Origin: UBA6522 sp965204155
GTDB taxonomy: Bacteria; Pseudomonadota; Gammaproteobacteria; Steroidobacterales; Rariloculaceae
Length of the DNA: 64,000 nt
Direction: 5' to 3'
Assembly: GCA_965204155.1 (NCBI GenBank)
Contig: OZ241971.1
Coordinates: forward strand, 3,100,001-3,164,000
Within the stretch, counting starts at the first letter, position 1, and each line of letters starts with the position of its first letter. The notes beneath the pieces are model-generated. The model saw nothing but the letters and a program-made list of their open reading frames with translations. It was not told where the DNA came from and searched no databases. Of this stretch, positions 17,118 to 26,114 are shown piece after piece. The translations under genes and the position numbers were made by a program.

Positions 17118-18884
17118 TTATCGACTGGCCGCGGCCGCAGGAACCGTCAGTGAGCGTAGCCGGGCGGGGGTCTCGCCGCGAACCGAATTGATGAGCGTGA
17201 GTTCATCCACCCGGGACAAGTCGTCCATGTGAATCGCCCGTTCGCGAATCTCTCCCCGGTCCAGCAGCCACTGGCGGTACGTCCCGCCGAGCAGACCGCA
17301 CGTCACGGGCGGCGTCACGCGCTCCCCCTCGATTGTGGCCACCACGTTGGCGATGCTTGTCTCGGTCACGAAGCCGTCCGTATTCCACAACAGTACGTCG
17401 TCACAGCCGGCAACCGATCGAAATGCGCGCTCATAGACCCCCCGTCGGGTGGTCTTGTGATACAGAAAGGGGTTGTCCGGATCTATGGGCCGGGGAGCCG
17501 GCGCGATGACCGGGTATGCGGAACTCGGCGGCTTTTCGATGACCTCGTGTTCCAGCACGGGCGGCCCATTTCGGTACTGGAGCAACCGGATTCGGTAACG
17601 ATGCCCGCCAAACGTGCGCGCCAGCGAAACCAGTGCCTGAACCGCCACGTCGCGGTCGAAACCGAACCCGAAGTATCGCGCCGAGTCGGCCAGCCTGTTC
17701 AGGTGATAGTCCAGTAGAAAAATGCCCTGGTCACGTGTCCACAACATGGTTTCCAGCAAGGCGAAACCCGGTGCGATGGCAGGAGACTTGAGGATCTTCG
17801 ACTTGGTCAGGCACTCGGCGTATTCATCGCCGGGCTCGGAATCGGCCACGATGCCGCTGCCGACACCGTAGAAGGCCGAGCCCGTGCGCTTGTCCACTAC
17901 GGCAGTTCGGATGGCGACGTTGAATCGGGCCCGGCGATCCGGCGCTAGGTAGCCGATCGTGCCGGTGTAGACCTCACGCGGAAATCGTTCCAGCGAATGA
18001 ATTAGCCGCATGCTTGCGACCTTGGGGGCGCCCGTAACGGAGGCGCTCGGAAACAGCGCACGCAGCACGGCCGACACCGGAGCGTCGGTTTTTGCTTCCA
18101 CGGTGGATGTCATCTGCCACACGGTGGGATATCGACTGACGGCAAACAGCTCCGAAACTCGGACCGAGCCCCGTTTCGCGATTCGGCCCAGGTCATTTCG
18201 CACCATGTCCGTGATCATCACGTTCTCGGCGCGGTTCTTTTTCGACTCATGGAGCCAGGTCCCGAGTTCCTCGTCCTGCGCAAACGTCATCCCGCGTCTC
18301 GCCGTTCCCTTCATGGGCTGACAGCGGACGAGGCCCCGATCCAGCCGGAAGAACAACTCGGGCGAGGCACACAGGATGGCGAAGTCGCTGCCGTTCACGT
18401 AGGCGGCGTACGGCGCTTCGGCAGAAATCCCGGCGAAAAGCGAAAACGGGTCGGAAATGCCGGACGCGACCTGTCTTGTGGTGTAGTTGATCTGGTAGGT
18501 ATGCCCCTCACGGATCCGGTCCTGAATGAGCTGAATCTTGCGGAAATAGTCGTGACGGGATTCTGTCATTCGCCACGCAGGTACGGGCCGCAGTGCCGTT
18601 CCCGGCAGCGCCTCCAGGGGCCTGGCTTCCCGGAAGAGCCCGAAGCACATCAGCGGAAGCGTGCCTGCGCGATGCGTCCGGAACGAGGGATCGAAACCTT
18701 GTGCGGCTTCGTAGGTCAGGAACCCTGCCGCAAACAGGCGCTCATGCTCGACCCGGCGTTCGATTTTCTCGAGCGTGGCAAGCACCTGCGAAGGCTGGCG
18801 GGTGGACAGCACATCCACCGGATGGTCGAAGCAAAGCCACCGGCCCGCGGAGGAGTCCCGCAGGACGATCCGGTCAACCCGCAT
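17118..18884 (-). CDS. pabB: Aminodeoxychorismate synthase component I fused to a PabC-like class IV lyase domain
   Basis: This is a 588-residue fusion. Residues ~1-370 are a chorismate-utilising enzyme: GHTYQINYTTR, SPELFFRLD, PMKGTARRG, ENVMITDMVRNDLGRIA, PSASVTGAPKVASM and GVGSGIVADSEPGDEYAEC. Residues ~380-588 resemble the PLP-dependent aminodeoxychorismate lyase: LLETML, the Lys-bearing YHKTTRRGVYE, DDVLLWNTDGFVTETSIANV and CGLLGGTYRQWLL. It converts chorismate to aminodeoxychorismate, then to 4-aminobenzoate for folate, with a separate PabA glutaminase not seen here. It starts 6 bases after the MBL gene stop on the same strand. Such PabB-PabC fusions are known in other bacteria. Confidence 0.92.
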   Translation of the reverse strand: MRVDRIVLRDSSAGRWLCFDHPVDVLSTRQPSQVLATLEKIERRVEHERLFAAGFLTYEAAQGFDPSFRTHRAGTLPLMCFGLFREARPLEALPGTALRPVPAWRMTESRHDYFRKIQLIQDRIREGHTYQINYTTRQVASGISDPFSLFAGISAEAPYAAYVNGSDFAILCASPELFFRLDRGLVRCQPMKGTARRGMTFAQDEELGTWLHESKKNRAENVMITDMVRNDLGRIAKRGSVRVSELFAVSRYPTVWQMTSTVEAKTDAPVSAVLRALFPSASVTGAPKVASMRLIHSLERFPREVYTGTIGYLAPDRRARFNVAIRTAVVDKRTGSAFYGVGSGIVADSEPGDEYAECLTKSKILKSPAIAPGFALLETMLWTRDQGIFLLDYHLNRLADSARYFGFGFDRDVAVQALVSLARTFGGHRYRIRLLQYRNGPPVLEHEVIEKPPSSAYPVIAPAPRPIDPDNPFLYHKTTRRGVYERAFRSVAGCDDVLLWNTDGFVTETSIANVVATIEGERVTPPVTCGLLGGTYRQWLLDRGEIRERAIHMDDLSRVDELTLINSVRGETPARLRSLTVPAAAASR

Positions 18885-18889
18885 CTCGT

Positions 18890-20263
18890 TTACTCGACTT
18901 CTGCAGCCTGTCGACGATAACGGTTCGACGAAGAAAGCGTGTAGTTGCGCGCCGGGGCATTGAAGGTCCGCTCCCCGATTACCGTGAGCGCATCGGCCAT
19001 CAGCAATTTCGGTTCCGGATCTTCCGGCCGCAGCCGAATCACGTGCTGCGCCAATTGCGCGGCGCCCAGCGGGTCGTCGGCCGCCATCGCCTCAAGAGCC
19101 TTCTCCATGAGGACATCGGCCCCGCCCACGAGATCGGCCATGCGCTGCGACTGCCGCAGCGGGCTCTCTCGATGCAGGTTGAGCGGATCGCCGTCGAACC
19201 AGCCCAGGTCCTGGGCGTAGATGTCGCGAACCGTTCCCCAGACGCTGCCGTAGTAGTTGGCAAGGTAGTCCAGTTCGGCCAGGTGCTCCGGCAGCGCCGC
19301 GTATTCCACCAGCTCGTCCGGCGTCATGTACTGTTTGGCGCCCTCGATCGTGCGGTCGTGGACCCATTGCATGGCATCACGGTAATTGGTCAGCACTTCC
19401 ACCGCGTTGCCCAGCATCGGCGTGGTATGGCCTCCCACCACGTGCAGCGGGTCCTCGCCGATCATGCTGTCGATGCTCCGGATCCAGTCGCGAACGGATC
19501 GCCTCGCCGTGCCCCGCAACGGATAGGTATTCGGCCACGACTGGTAGAAGTTGTCGCCGGCAAAGACCACCCGCTGTTCCGGCAACCAGACGTAGAGTTG
19601 GTCCGCCGTCTCGCCCGGCGCCGCCACCAGATCCAGCGTGACACCGGCGATCTCGAGCCGTATCCGGTCTTCGGCGAACGTATGCGTCGGTTCGATCGGC
19701 CGGGCCGGCTGAACCTGGGCTCGCGCACCGTCTCCCATTTGGTTGCCCACCGGGCGTTGCGGCGGGATGGCGATGCCGACACTGATCCGCTGCTCCGGCG
19801 GCAGGTCAAATCCCTGCGTATTGGACGGCCGCGCGCCTCTGGTCAACCCGGCCGCCGCAACCCTCGCGGTCTCCGAGCCGTAATTCGATCGTGCCCAAAC
19901 CTCGATGCCCGAGTCCGGGTCGAAAAACGCCGGCGAACCGTTGACATGGTCACCATGCCCGTGGGTATAGATGAGCGCTCGAATGGGCAGGTCGGTAATC
20001 TGCTCGAATTCGGCACGCACCAGGCGGGCGCCGGCCACCTGCTGCCCGGGGTCGACGATGATGACGCCGTCATCCCCCACGATCATCGTATTGGTCGACA
20101 CCTGGTAGCCGATCGCGGTATAGACATCGTCGGCGACCTGGATGATGTCCGGTTCGAACATGTTGTTTCGTTCGAGCAGGCGCAGGGTCGCATCGCTGGG
20201 CTGGGCCAACGCACCCGGGGCGCAGATCAATGCAATCACCGCCGCAGAGAAATTCCGTTTCAC
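18890..20263 (-). CDS. Secreted metallo-beta-lactamase-fold hydrolase, alkyl-sulfatase-like
   Basis: The preferred start is GTG 20263, with AGGTGG 5 bases upstream and a clean signal peptide; ATG 20287 is also possible. It then has 457 residues. The metal site THGHGDHVNG is at 100-109, with VVGGHT and FAGDN further on. After residue ~290 comes a segment typical of the alkyl-sulfatase dimerisation domain (LDYLANYYGSVWGTVRDIYAQDLGWFDGDP), then a helical AAQLAQHVIRLRPED repeat. The SCP2-like C-terminal domain of full SdsA-type enzymes is absent. It probably hydrolyses sulfate or other esters in the periplasm. The neighbouring divergent gene encodes an arylsulfotransferase, which supports sulfate-ester metabolism. 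Confidence 0.82.
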   Translation of the reverse strand: MKRNFSAAVIALICAPGALAQPSDATLRLLERNNMFEPDIIQVADDVYTAIGYQVSTNTMIVGDDGVIIVDPGQQVAGARLVRAEFEQITDLPIRALIYTHGHGDHVNGSPAFFDPDSGIEVWARSNYGSETARVAAAGLTRGARPSNTQGFDLPPEQRISVGIAIPPQRPVGNQMGDGARAQVQPARPIEPTHTFAEDRIRLEIAGVTLDLVAAPGETADQLYVWLPEQRVVFAGDNFYQSWPNTYPLRGTARRSVRDWIRSIDSMIGEDPLHVVGGHTTPMLGNAVEVLTNYRDAMQWVHDRTIEGAKQYMTPDELVEYAALPEHLAELDYLANYYGSVWGTVRDIYAQDLGWFDGDPLNLHRESPLRQSQRMADLVGGADVLMEKALEAMAADDPLGAAQLAQHVIRLRPEDPEPKLLMADALTVIGERTFNAPARNYTLSSSNRYRRQAAEVE

Positions 20264-20404
20264 GGTTCCACCTTTCAGACTCGCCATAGACAGGAACGCA
20301 ACTTTACCCGAACTGCACTCGATTTGGCCGTCTGATTAGCGAATTGAACGGCAACGGGGTAAATTGCACGTCCACGTCAATTCTGCGGTACCGAGGAGCC
20401 CCGT

Positions 20405-22078
20405 ATGAAAGGTCTATCCATTTCCCTTCCGGCGACATTGATTGCGGCTTCATTACTGATTTCCGGGTGCGGATCACCGGCGGGCGATGACGCGGGCACG
20501 GCCATGCCGGAGGCCTCCGGGCCATCCGTCGAGAGCGTCACGCTGGTGGGCAATCCGAATCCCACCGTGCCGTTGGCTGCCATTCTGAGCGTCGTCACCG
20601 ACGTTCCAACACGGCTGACGATCAATCTGGACGATGGCGAGCGAAGCTGGAGCGTCACGCCCAGCGACGAAATGTCCACGGACCACGAGGTTCCCGTGCT
20701 CGGTATGCGTCCCGACAGGACTCATACCATCACGGCCACACTCGAAGATGAAGGTGGGCTTGCCGCAGAAACGGCAGCCCAGACGTTTACCACGCCGCCG
20801 TTGCCGGAGGCGTTTCCGACGCCCTTGATCACCGCCCGGGACCCGGCACGCATGGAGCCCGGCGTGACGATCTTCAACATCAACGGCCGTTGGGACACGG
20901 AAGGCAATTCCACGCCGGCCAACTTCTCCCCCGCCATCGCCGTGGACGACGCGGGCGAAATCGTCTGGTACTACCTGCCGGGCAACCATCGCGTCCACGA
21001 TGTACGGCGGCTCAACAACGGTAACCTGGTCTACGAGGTTTGGCCCGGCACCGACGGCATGATCGAAATCGACATGCTGGGCAACATCCAGCGCCGCTGG
21101 CACTTCACCGGCACCGCCAAGGACCCGGCGCCCGGCAGCATCCCGGTGGAAACCGACTCCTTCCACCACGACTTTGCCGAACTGCCCAACGGCAATTTCC
21201 TGCTGCTGAGCAGCGAGCATCGGGTGATCGAGGACTGGTACACCAGCGAGACCGATCCCGACGCACCGCGGGCGGACGCCAACGTCATCGGCGACCTGGT
21301 AGTGGAATTCACGCCCGAGGGCGAGGTCGTCAACGAGTGGAGCCTGTTCGACATCCTGGACATCAACCGCATCGGCTACAATTCGCTGCGGGAGGACTTC
21401 TGGGAGAACCATTACGACGGTGTGGTCGAAGGCATCGTCTACGACTGGACCCACGGCAATGCGCTGATCTACGAAGAAGAGGACAACTCCTTCCTGATGT
21501 CCGTGCCCTACCAGGATGCGGTGATCAAGGTCAGCATGGATACCGGCGAACTGGTCTGGATCCTGGGTACCCACGAGAACTGGAACGAACCCTGGAGCGA
21601 GAAGCTGCTCACACCGGTGGGCGATGTGGAGTGGTCCTACAAGCACCACGCCATTACCCATACCGAGCACGGCACGTACCTGCTGTTCGACAACGGCGCC
21701 GCGCGCGCCAGTCCGTACAACGAGAAGATGCCCCTGGCCGACAGTTACAGCCGCGCGGTGGAGTACGCGGTCAACGAGGAGACCATGGAGGTCAGCCAGC
21801 CGTGGGTCTACGGTCCGGAGCATGAGGTCTACTACGGCCGCTACCTGGGCGACGTGGACTGGCACCCTGAGGCGGACACCGTGCTGATCAACGTTGGTGG
21901 CGCGGAAACCAATGCGGAAGGCGTCAACGTCCCGCCCGGCCAGGCCCAGCGATGGGCGCGGCTGATGGAAGTGACGCACACGGATCCCCCGGAAAAGGTG
22001 TGGGAGATGCGCCTTCAGCAGGACGACTCCAACTGGGCCATCTATCGCGCGGATCGCCTGCCGAGCCTGTATCCCTGA
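20405..22078 (+). CDS. Aryl-sulfate sulfotransferase (ASST)-family lipoprotein
   Basis: This 557-residue protein has a lipobox (LLISGC), so it is probably lipid-anchored and periplasmic. A fibronectin-like N-terminal part (~residues 40-135) precedes a beta-propeller. Family landmarks are the histidine-bearing DSFHHDFAELPNGNFLLL and the YKHHAITHTEHGTYLLFDNG block, which contains candidates for the transiently sulfated histidine of ASST. ASST moves sulfate from one aryl sulfate ester to another phenol without PAPS. Acceptor and donor are unknown. It is divergently transcribed from the alkyl-sulfatase-like gene, and a shared promoter region lies at 20264-20404. Confidence 0.85.
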   Translation: MKGLSISLPATLIAASLLISGCGSPAGDDAGTAMPEASGPSVESVTLVGNPNPTVPLAAILSVVTDVPTRLTINLDDGERSWSVTPSDEMSTDHEVPVLGMRPDRTHTITATLEDEGGLAAETAAQTFTTPPLPEAFPTPLITARDPARMEPGVTIFNINGRWDTEGNSTPANFSPAIAVDDAGEIVWYYLPGNHRVHDVRRLNNGNLVYEVWPGTDGMIEIDMLGNIQRRWHFTGTAKDPAPGSIPVETDSFHHDFAELPNGNFLLLSSEHRVIEDWYTSETDPDAPRADANVIGDLVVEFTPEGEVVNEWSLFDILDINRIGYNSLREDFWENHYDGVVEGIVYDWTHGNALIYEEEDNSFLMSVPYQDAVIKVSMDTGELVWILGTHENWNEPWSEKLLTPVGDVEWSYKHHAITHTEHGTYLLFDNGAARASPYNEKMPLADSYSRAVEYAVNEETMEVSQPWVYGPEHEVYYGRYLGDVDWHPEADTVLINVGGAETNAEGVNVPPGQAQRWARLMEVTHTDPPEKVWEMRLQQDDSNWAIYRADRLPSLYP

Positions 22079-22186
22079 CCCGCAGAGCCTCGCCAGCGTG
22101 ATTTGACTTCTCGCTTACCGGCCCGGGCTGGCCCGCCTTCGCATTTCCATGCGATCAGCGCAGTTTCGGAACGTGTTCCGGCGTGA

Positions 22187-22215
22187 TTGACACGGTAGGT
22201 TAGGGAGTCAAGAAT
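22187..22215 (+). promoter_or_regulatory. Candidate sigma-70-type promoter
   Basis: TTGACA (22187-22192) is followed after 17 bases by AAGAAT (22210-22215). The pair lies about 25 bases upstream of the coiled-coil gene. The -35 is perfect and the -10 matches TATAAT at four of six bases. Confidence 0.4.
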
Positions 22216-22241
22216 GGCTTGGCAATGAAGGGACGATGCAT

Positions 22242-22682
22242 ATGGGAGCGGCGAGCACGCAGCTTGGCGGCACCGGCATGGTGATTATCGACACGCTGGC
22301 TGCGGCACGCGAACTTGAGGCGGCCGGAATTGAGCCGAAGCACGCTGAAGCGATCGTTTCGATCCAGCGCCGAACGGTTGGCGAACTGGCGACAAAGACC
22401 GATCTCGGCAACGCCGTCTCCGATCTGGCGACGAAGGCCGATCTGCAAAATTTCGCGACGAAGGACGATCTCGAAAATTTCGCGACGAAGATCGAACTCG
22501 ACAACGCGGTTTCCAAACTGGCGACGAAGGCCGAACTCCGGGAATTCAAGTCGGAGCTTGAATTGAAGATCGAGAAGGCCAAGTTCGGCTTGTCCAGATG
22601 GATGATGACCGGATGGGTCGCCCAGACGGGCGTGCTCGCGACGCTGTACTGGTACTTCTCCTCCGGCCTGCCTGGCGACTGA
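22242..22682 (+). CDS. Coiled-coil membrane protein (DUF1640/CCDC90-like)
   Basis: This 146-residue protein starts at ATG 22242, with AAGGGA 8 bases upstream; ATG 22236 is in frame but too close to that site. The N-terminal helix reads LAAARELEAAGIEPKHAEAIV, characteristic of DUF1640-like proteins. The central coiled coil is built of about five copies of an 11-residue module (LATKADL, FATKDDL, FATKIEL, LATKAEL). A C-terminal membrane segment follows (TGVLATLYWYFSS). A related gene lies at 60292-60618. These proteins are common in proteobacteria and of unknown function. Confidence 0.7.
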   Translation: MGAASTQLGGTGMVIIDTLAAARELEAAGIEPKHAEAIVSIQRRTVGELATKTDLGNAVSDLATKADLQNFATKDDLENFATKIELDNAVSKLATKAELREFKSELELKIEKAKFGLSRWMMTGWVAQTGVLATLYWYFSSGLPGD

Positions 22683-22700
22683 TCAGCTTGAGACATATGG

Positions 22701-22790
22701 TCAGGGTGCGGCCAGGCGGTAGCCGACGCCGCGCTCGTTGAAGATCCACGTGGGATTGGCGGCGTCCTCGCCGAGCTCAGGGCGCGCTGG
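22701..22790 (-). pseudogene. Remnant of a response-regulator C-terminal DNA-binding domain
   Basis: Read on the minus strand to the stop at 22701, this encodes ELGEDAANPTWIFNERGVGYR followed by LAAP. That is the wing and C-terminus of OmpR-type winged-helix regulators. Upstream, the frame loses similarity within about ten residues, and no receiver domain or full winged helix is found. It looks like a decayed or deleted regulator gene. The rest of the 22683-22944 gap shows nothing recognisable. Confidence 0.5.
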
Positions 22791-22944
22791 TAGGCGCGAA
22801 CCCGGCCGGCACGTCGAACTCGAACTGGTCGCGTGAGTGGCTGATCGCAAGTAATAAGGTGTGGCCAATTCCTGGGGGCAGATGCCGTGGCGGTCTTCGG
22901 CGGACGACGAAGCGTAGCCCGGTAGCGAACACGGAAGAAAGGAA

Positions 22945-24534
22945 ATGCATTCGATTCGACACTTTGCGACGTACTGGATGGGCGTTCTCGTGGTTCTGTC
23001 GTCGCTGTCCGGTCACGCCCAGGCGGCATCCGAGCAAGTGCGCGCCAGTGCGGAGGCCCTGGGCGGCGCCGGGAGAATTCTTGAGCTCCGCAACATTACG
23101 CTGACGGGTTATGGCCAGTGGGCGTATCAGTACGGCGGCGGGAACATCACCGGTGACCCGAATGCGCCGCAGAAGTGGGGTGCGGCCAACGACTTGCGAC
23201 GCGTTTACGATCTCGAGAACGGTCGATTCCAGCTCTTCGAGCGGCGAAACTACCTCTTCCCGTTTGCGGGGACCCGCGGGCACGCATTTACGCCGACGAA
23301 CCAGATTCTGGATGGGGATGTCGCCTACAATGTCCTGCCGAACGGGACGGCGCAGCGGGTCGGCGACACCGGCGGGCAGGGGTCCCAGCGAGCCGACGGT
23401 CCCCGGCACCGCCGGTTGTGGATGCTGTCGAATCCCGTGACCGCGATTCGTGCGGCGCTCTCACCGGAGACGAGTCTCGGCGAAGTGAGCGTAGAAGACG
23501 GTTCGACCCTGATTCCGATCGTCACTGCCGAAGGCTACAGACTCACGATCGGCGTCGACCCCGCCAGCGACCTGCCGCGGTTTGTGCGCTGGATCAATCC
23601 CCAGGACAACATGGGCCAATTGACGTACACGGTCCATTTCACGGGGTACGTACCGGTGGATGGGCTGCTGCTGCCGCTCGGCTACAACACGGTCATCGAC
23701 TGGCGCGATATCGACTTCATGAAAGTCTACGTGGACGCCTACGAGATCGACGGCGACATCGCGGATCTCTCCGCTCCCGCCGAGGTGGCCGCAGCCCCGG
23801 AGCCGGTGGTGGAACCGCCCGTTGTCGAAGCCATGCCTGTTGCGGAGGGAGTCTGGCGGTTGTCGACCGGCACGACCGTATTCGAATTCAGCAACCACCT
23901 GACCCTGTACGAGGTCTACGGAAACCAGCTCCAGACGCACGCAACCATCGAGTTTGCGAATCGCCTGGTGCCGGGCAAGCCGGTGACCGAGGCGATCGTC
24001 TCGCACCACCATTCGGATCATTCGGGCGGATTCAGGGCCGCGGTCGCCGCCGGGCTCACCATCATCTCCAAGCGTGCCAACGAAGGCATCCTGCGTGAGT
24101 GGGCGGAGCGCCGGGCTCCGGATTTTCCCGATTTCCTGGAACGAAACTGGCAGGAAATGAAGTTCCTGCCGGTAGACGAGCATCTGCGACTCGCCGACGA
24201 CGACCTGATCGTGGATCTCTATTGGGCGCGCAACAACATCCACGCGGCGGATCTTGTCCTGGCGCATCTGCCGGAGCATGGGTTGATCGTCGAAGCCGAC
24301 ATCGCCACGGCGGCCGAGGACTACCAATGGTGGGCGGACAACCTGTGGGACATCATCGAATACTACGATCTTGAAGTGGACCTGCTGTCGCCGGTTCACC
24401 AGTACATCATGACGGCCGATGAGGTTCGTGCATTCGTGGACGGCGGCGTTCAACGAGCCCGGCAGCGCTGCGCAGAAGAAATGGCCAAGGGAAACTACTT
24501 CCCCGGATGCCCCGTGCAGAGCGACCGGTTCTGA
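22945..24534 (+). CDS. Secreted metallo-beta-lactamase-fold hydrolase with large N-terminal domain
   Basis: This 529-residue protein has an N-terminal signal peptide (to about HAQA). A beta-rich domain of about 270 residues follows, resembling lipoprotein-carrier-like folds seen in front of some MBL proteins. A low-complexity linker (APEPVVEPPVVEAM) precedes a C-terminal MBL domain. The metal motif HHHSDHSGG is at 354-362. The second-site residues are less canonical (NNIHAADLVLAHLPEHGLIVEADI). The substrate is unknown. It is convergent with the CDGSH gene and stands alone on its strand. Confidence 0.75.
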   Translation: MHSIRHFATYWMGVLVVLSSLSGHAQAASEQVRASAEALGGAGRILELRNITLTGYGQWAYQYGGGNITGDPNAPQKWGAANDLRRVYDLENGRFQLFERRNYLFPFAGTRGHAFTPTNQILDGDVAYNVLPNGTAQRVGDTGGQGSQRADGPRHRRLWMLSNPVTAIRAALSPETSLGEVSVEDGSTLIPIVTAEGYRLTIGVDPASDLPRFVRWINPQDNMGQLTYTVHFTGYVPVDGLLLPLGYNTVIDWRDIDFMKVYVDAYEIDGDIADLSAPAEVAAAPEPVVEPPVVEAMPVAEGVWRLSTGTTVFEFSNHLTLYEVYGNQLQTHATIEFANRLVPGKPVTEAIVSHHHSDHSGGFRAAVAAGLTIISKRANEGILREWAERRAPDFPDFLERNWQEMKFLPVDEHLRLADDDLIVDLYWARNNIHAADLVLAHLPEHGLIVEADIATAAEDYQWWADNLWDIIEYYDLEVDLLSPVHQYIMTADEVRAFVDGGVQRARQRCAEEMAKGNYFPGCPVQSDRF

Positions 24535-24636
24535 TCCGCGCTCCGATACTCGGGAACCGGCGACCCGGGCAAGAATGTCCAGGTGTCAGGGAACGGATTC
24601 CGACGGGCGCCGGCCGTCCGGGGTGAGGGGCGCGTC

Positions 24637-24879
24637 TCACCCTATTCGGTTGTGTGTCCCGTCGCAGAGCGGCTGTTTGTCCGTTCGCTTGCAACCGCAA
24701 AAGTAGGCGGTGCCGCCGCGATCCGATACATATCTCACGGGCGTAAATTCGGTGCCGCTATGGGAACCATCGCAGAAAGGCTGGTTCCGGCTTCTGCCGC
24801 AGCGGCACCAGAAATAGGCGGTGCCTTCGGAGACTTCGACCGCGTAGGGACTCTTCTGCGCAACGATCGCTTCGGACAT
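24637..24879 (-). CDS. Dual CDGSH iron-sulfur protein
   Basis: This 80-residue protein contains two CDGSH [2Fe-2S]-binding motifs, CRCGRSRNQPFCDGSH near residue 25 and CGCKRTDKQPLCDGTH near 58. Each has the three cysteines and one histidine expected for mitoNEET-type clusters. This is the common size for bacterial two-motif members. AGGAG stands 6 bases before the ATG. It has no signal peptide and is probably a cytoplasmic redox or Fe-S transfer protein. Confidence 0.92.
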   Translation of the reverse strand: MSEAIVAQKSPYAVEVSEGTAYFWCRCGRSRNQPFCDGSHSGTEFTPVRYVSDRGGTAYFCGCKRTDKQPLCDGTHNRIG

Positions 24880-24954
24880 CCTTGTTCTCCTGTCTGTTTG
24901 CCCGAGTTCACCCGTGGCCGCGGATGACCCTGCGGGGCCGCTACCTATCCGGCA

Positions 24955-26016
24955 CTATCCGGCGCCCTGGGACGTGGATTGAGCTGCTGTCTCCGCGTCG
25001 CATTCGAACGGCTCGATGGGCGTGCCTTCGGCCAGACGACTCCACTGGGTGGATCCCATATACGATTCGGTCAGGTACACCGGGTCGACGATGGTGTATT
25101 CGACCATCAGCGTCTGACCATCGTCGCTGAGGCTGTAGCGTTCCGTGAACTCCTTCTGTGCGCTGGACGGCACGTCCGCGCCGACGCCGTTGGGGTCGAA
25201 GTCCGACGCCATTCCGGCTTCCAGGTCCGGAAAGCCGCGGCTCTCCACCACGATGGTGTCGCCTTCGACCCGGCCCATGATCTCACCGAACTGACCCGTC
25301 GATTCCGCTACCACGGTCTCACCGTCCAGCCGGACGGGACGGACGATCCCGTAGTACTCGTGATGCAGCCGCACCTCATCGTCATCGACCTCAATTCCAA
25401 AGAGATACGGGACATAAAGAATGGACGGCAGGTTAGGCGGGATGCAGCGCATGGCCGGCGTGTCCAGGGGATTGAACGCGGCCCTGGCGTCCAGCCCCGC
25501 CTGGGTCAGCGGATAGGGTGATTCGGCGTTGATGTGCGGATTCGGGTCCGCTTCATAGCCCCACACGCCTTCGAAGCGCTCAAGCCCCGTCGCGCTGACT
25601 TCCGCCGCCAGGCCGCCTTCGGGCACCAGCGTGTCCGGCGCCCACTGATAGACCATACCGTCATCCGTCTCGAAAACGAGCCCGAAAATCAGCGGCCGAT
25701 CCGGAACGCGGCTCGGCATGCCGCTGACGGTCAATGTCTGGCCGATCTCGAACGTATCGTGGTCGATGTTGACCCGCTTGAGCAGCGGTATCGAGTGAGT
25801 TTCCACTTCCCAGCGCTGGACGGTCCCGTCCTCGCCCTGCACATCCAGTTCCAGGAACGAATGCGGGCTTCTGATGCGGATGTCCGCCACGGCGCCCTGG
25901 ACCGAAGCCAGGCCGGTGGGATCGAAATGCACGGCAAACGAGTGATGCGCCTGAGCGCTCGTGCCTGCGAACCCATACAAGGAAGCGGAAAATACTGAAA
26001 TCAAGAGTCTTTTCAT
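24955..26016 (-). CDS. Secreted fused DUF6152-like protein (divergent paralogue)
   Basis: This 353-residue protein starts at ATG 26016, with AAGGAG 9 bases upstream. A signal peptide ends at AQAHHSFA. Domain A shows VHFDPTGLASVQGAV and RSPHSFLELDV. Domain B shows RFEGVWGYE, CIPPNLPSILYVPY, IEVDDDEVRLHHEYYGIVR, GRVEGDTIVVESRGF and EPFECD. It is the most divergent of the fused paralogues; for example, the GHSxGRW motif is replaced by GEIMGRVEGD. Its function is unknown. Confidence 0.72.
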   Translation of the reverse strand: MKRLLISVFSASLYGFAGTSAQAHHSFAVHFDPTGLASVQGAVADIRIRSPHSFLELDVQGEDGTVQRWEVETHSIPLLKRVNIDHDTFEIGQTLTVSGMPSRVPDRPLIFGLVFETDDGMVYQWAPDTLVPEGGLAAEVSATGLERFEGVWGYEADPNPHINAESPYPLTQAGLDARAAFNPLDTPAMRCIPPNLPSILYVPYLFGIEVDDDEVRLHHEYYGIVRPVRLDGETVVAESTGQFGEIMGRVEGDTIVVESRGFPDLEAGMASDFDPNGVGADVPSSAQKEFTERYSLSDDGQTLMVEYTIVDPVYLTESYMGSTQWSRLAEGTPIEPFECDAETAAQSTSQGAG

Positions 26017-26114
26017 TGTGGCGTACTCCTTGTTTCGGAAGTACCGGGCTCCTTTATGCGACTTGTTCATCAGCCCCGGTATAGGGTCCATTGTAAAGGA
26101 AAAGTCGCCGTCGC

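Noticed and set aside
20474..21979. 501-codon open frame antisense to the arylsulfotransferase
   Set aside because: No motif or start signal; the sense frame is a clear ASST lipoprotein.
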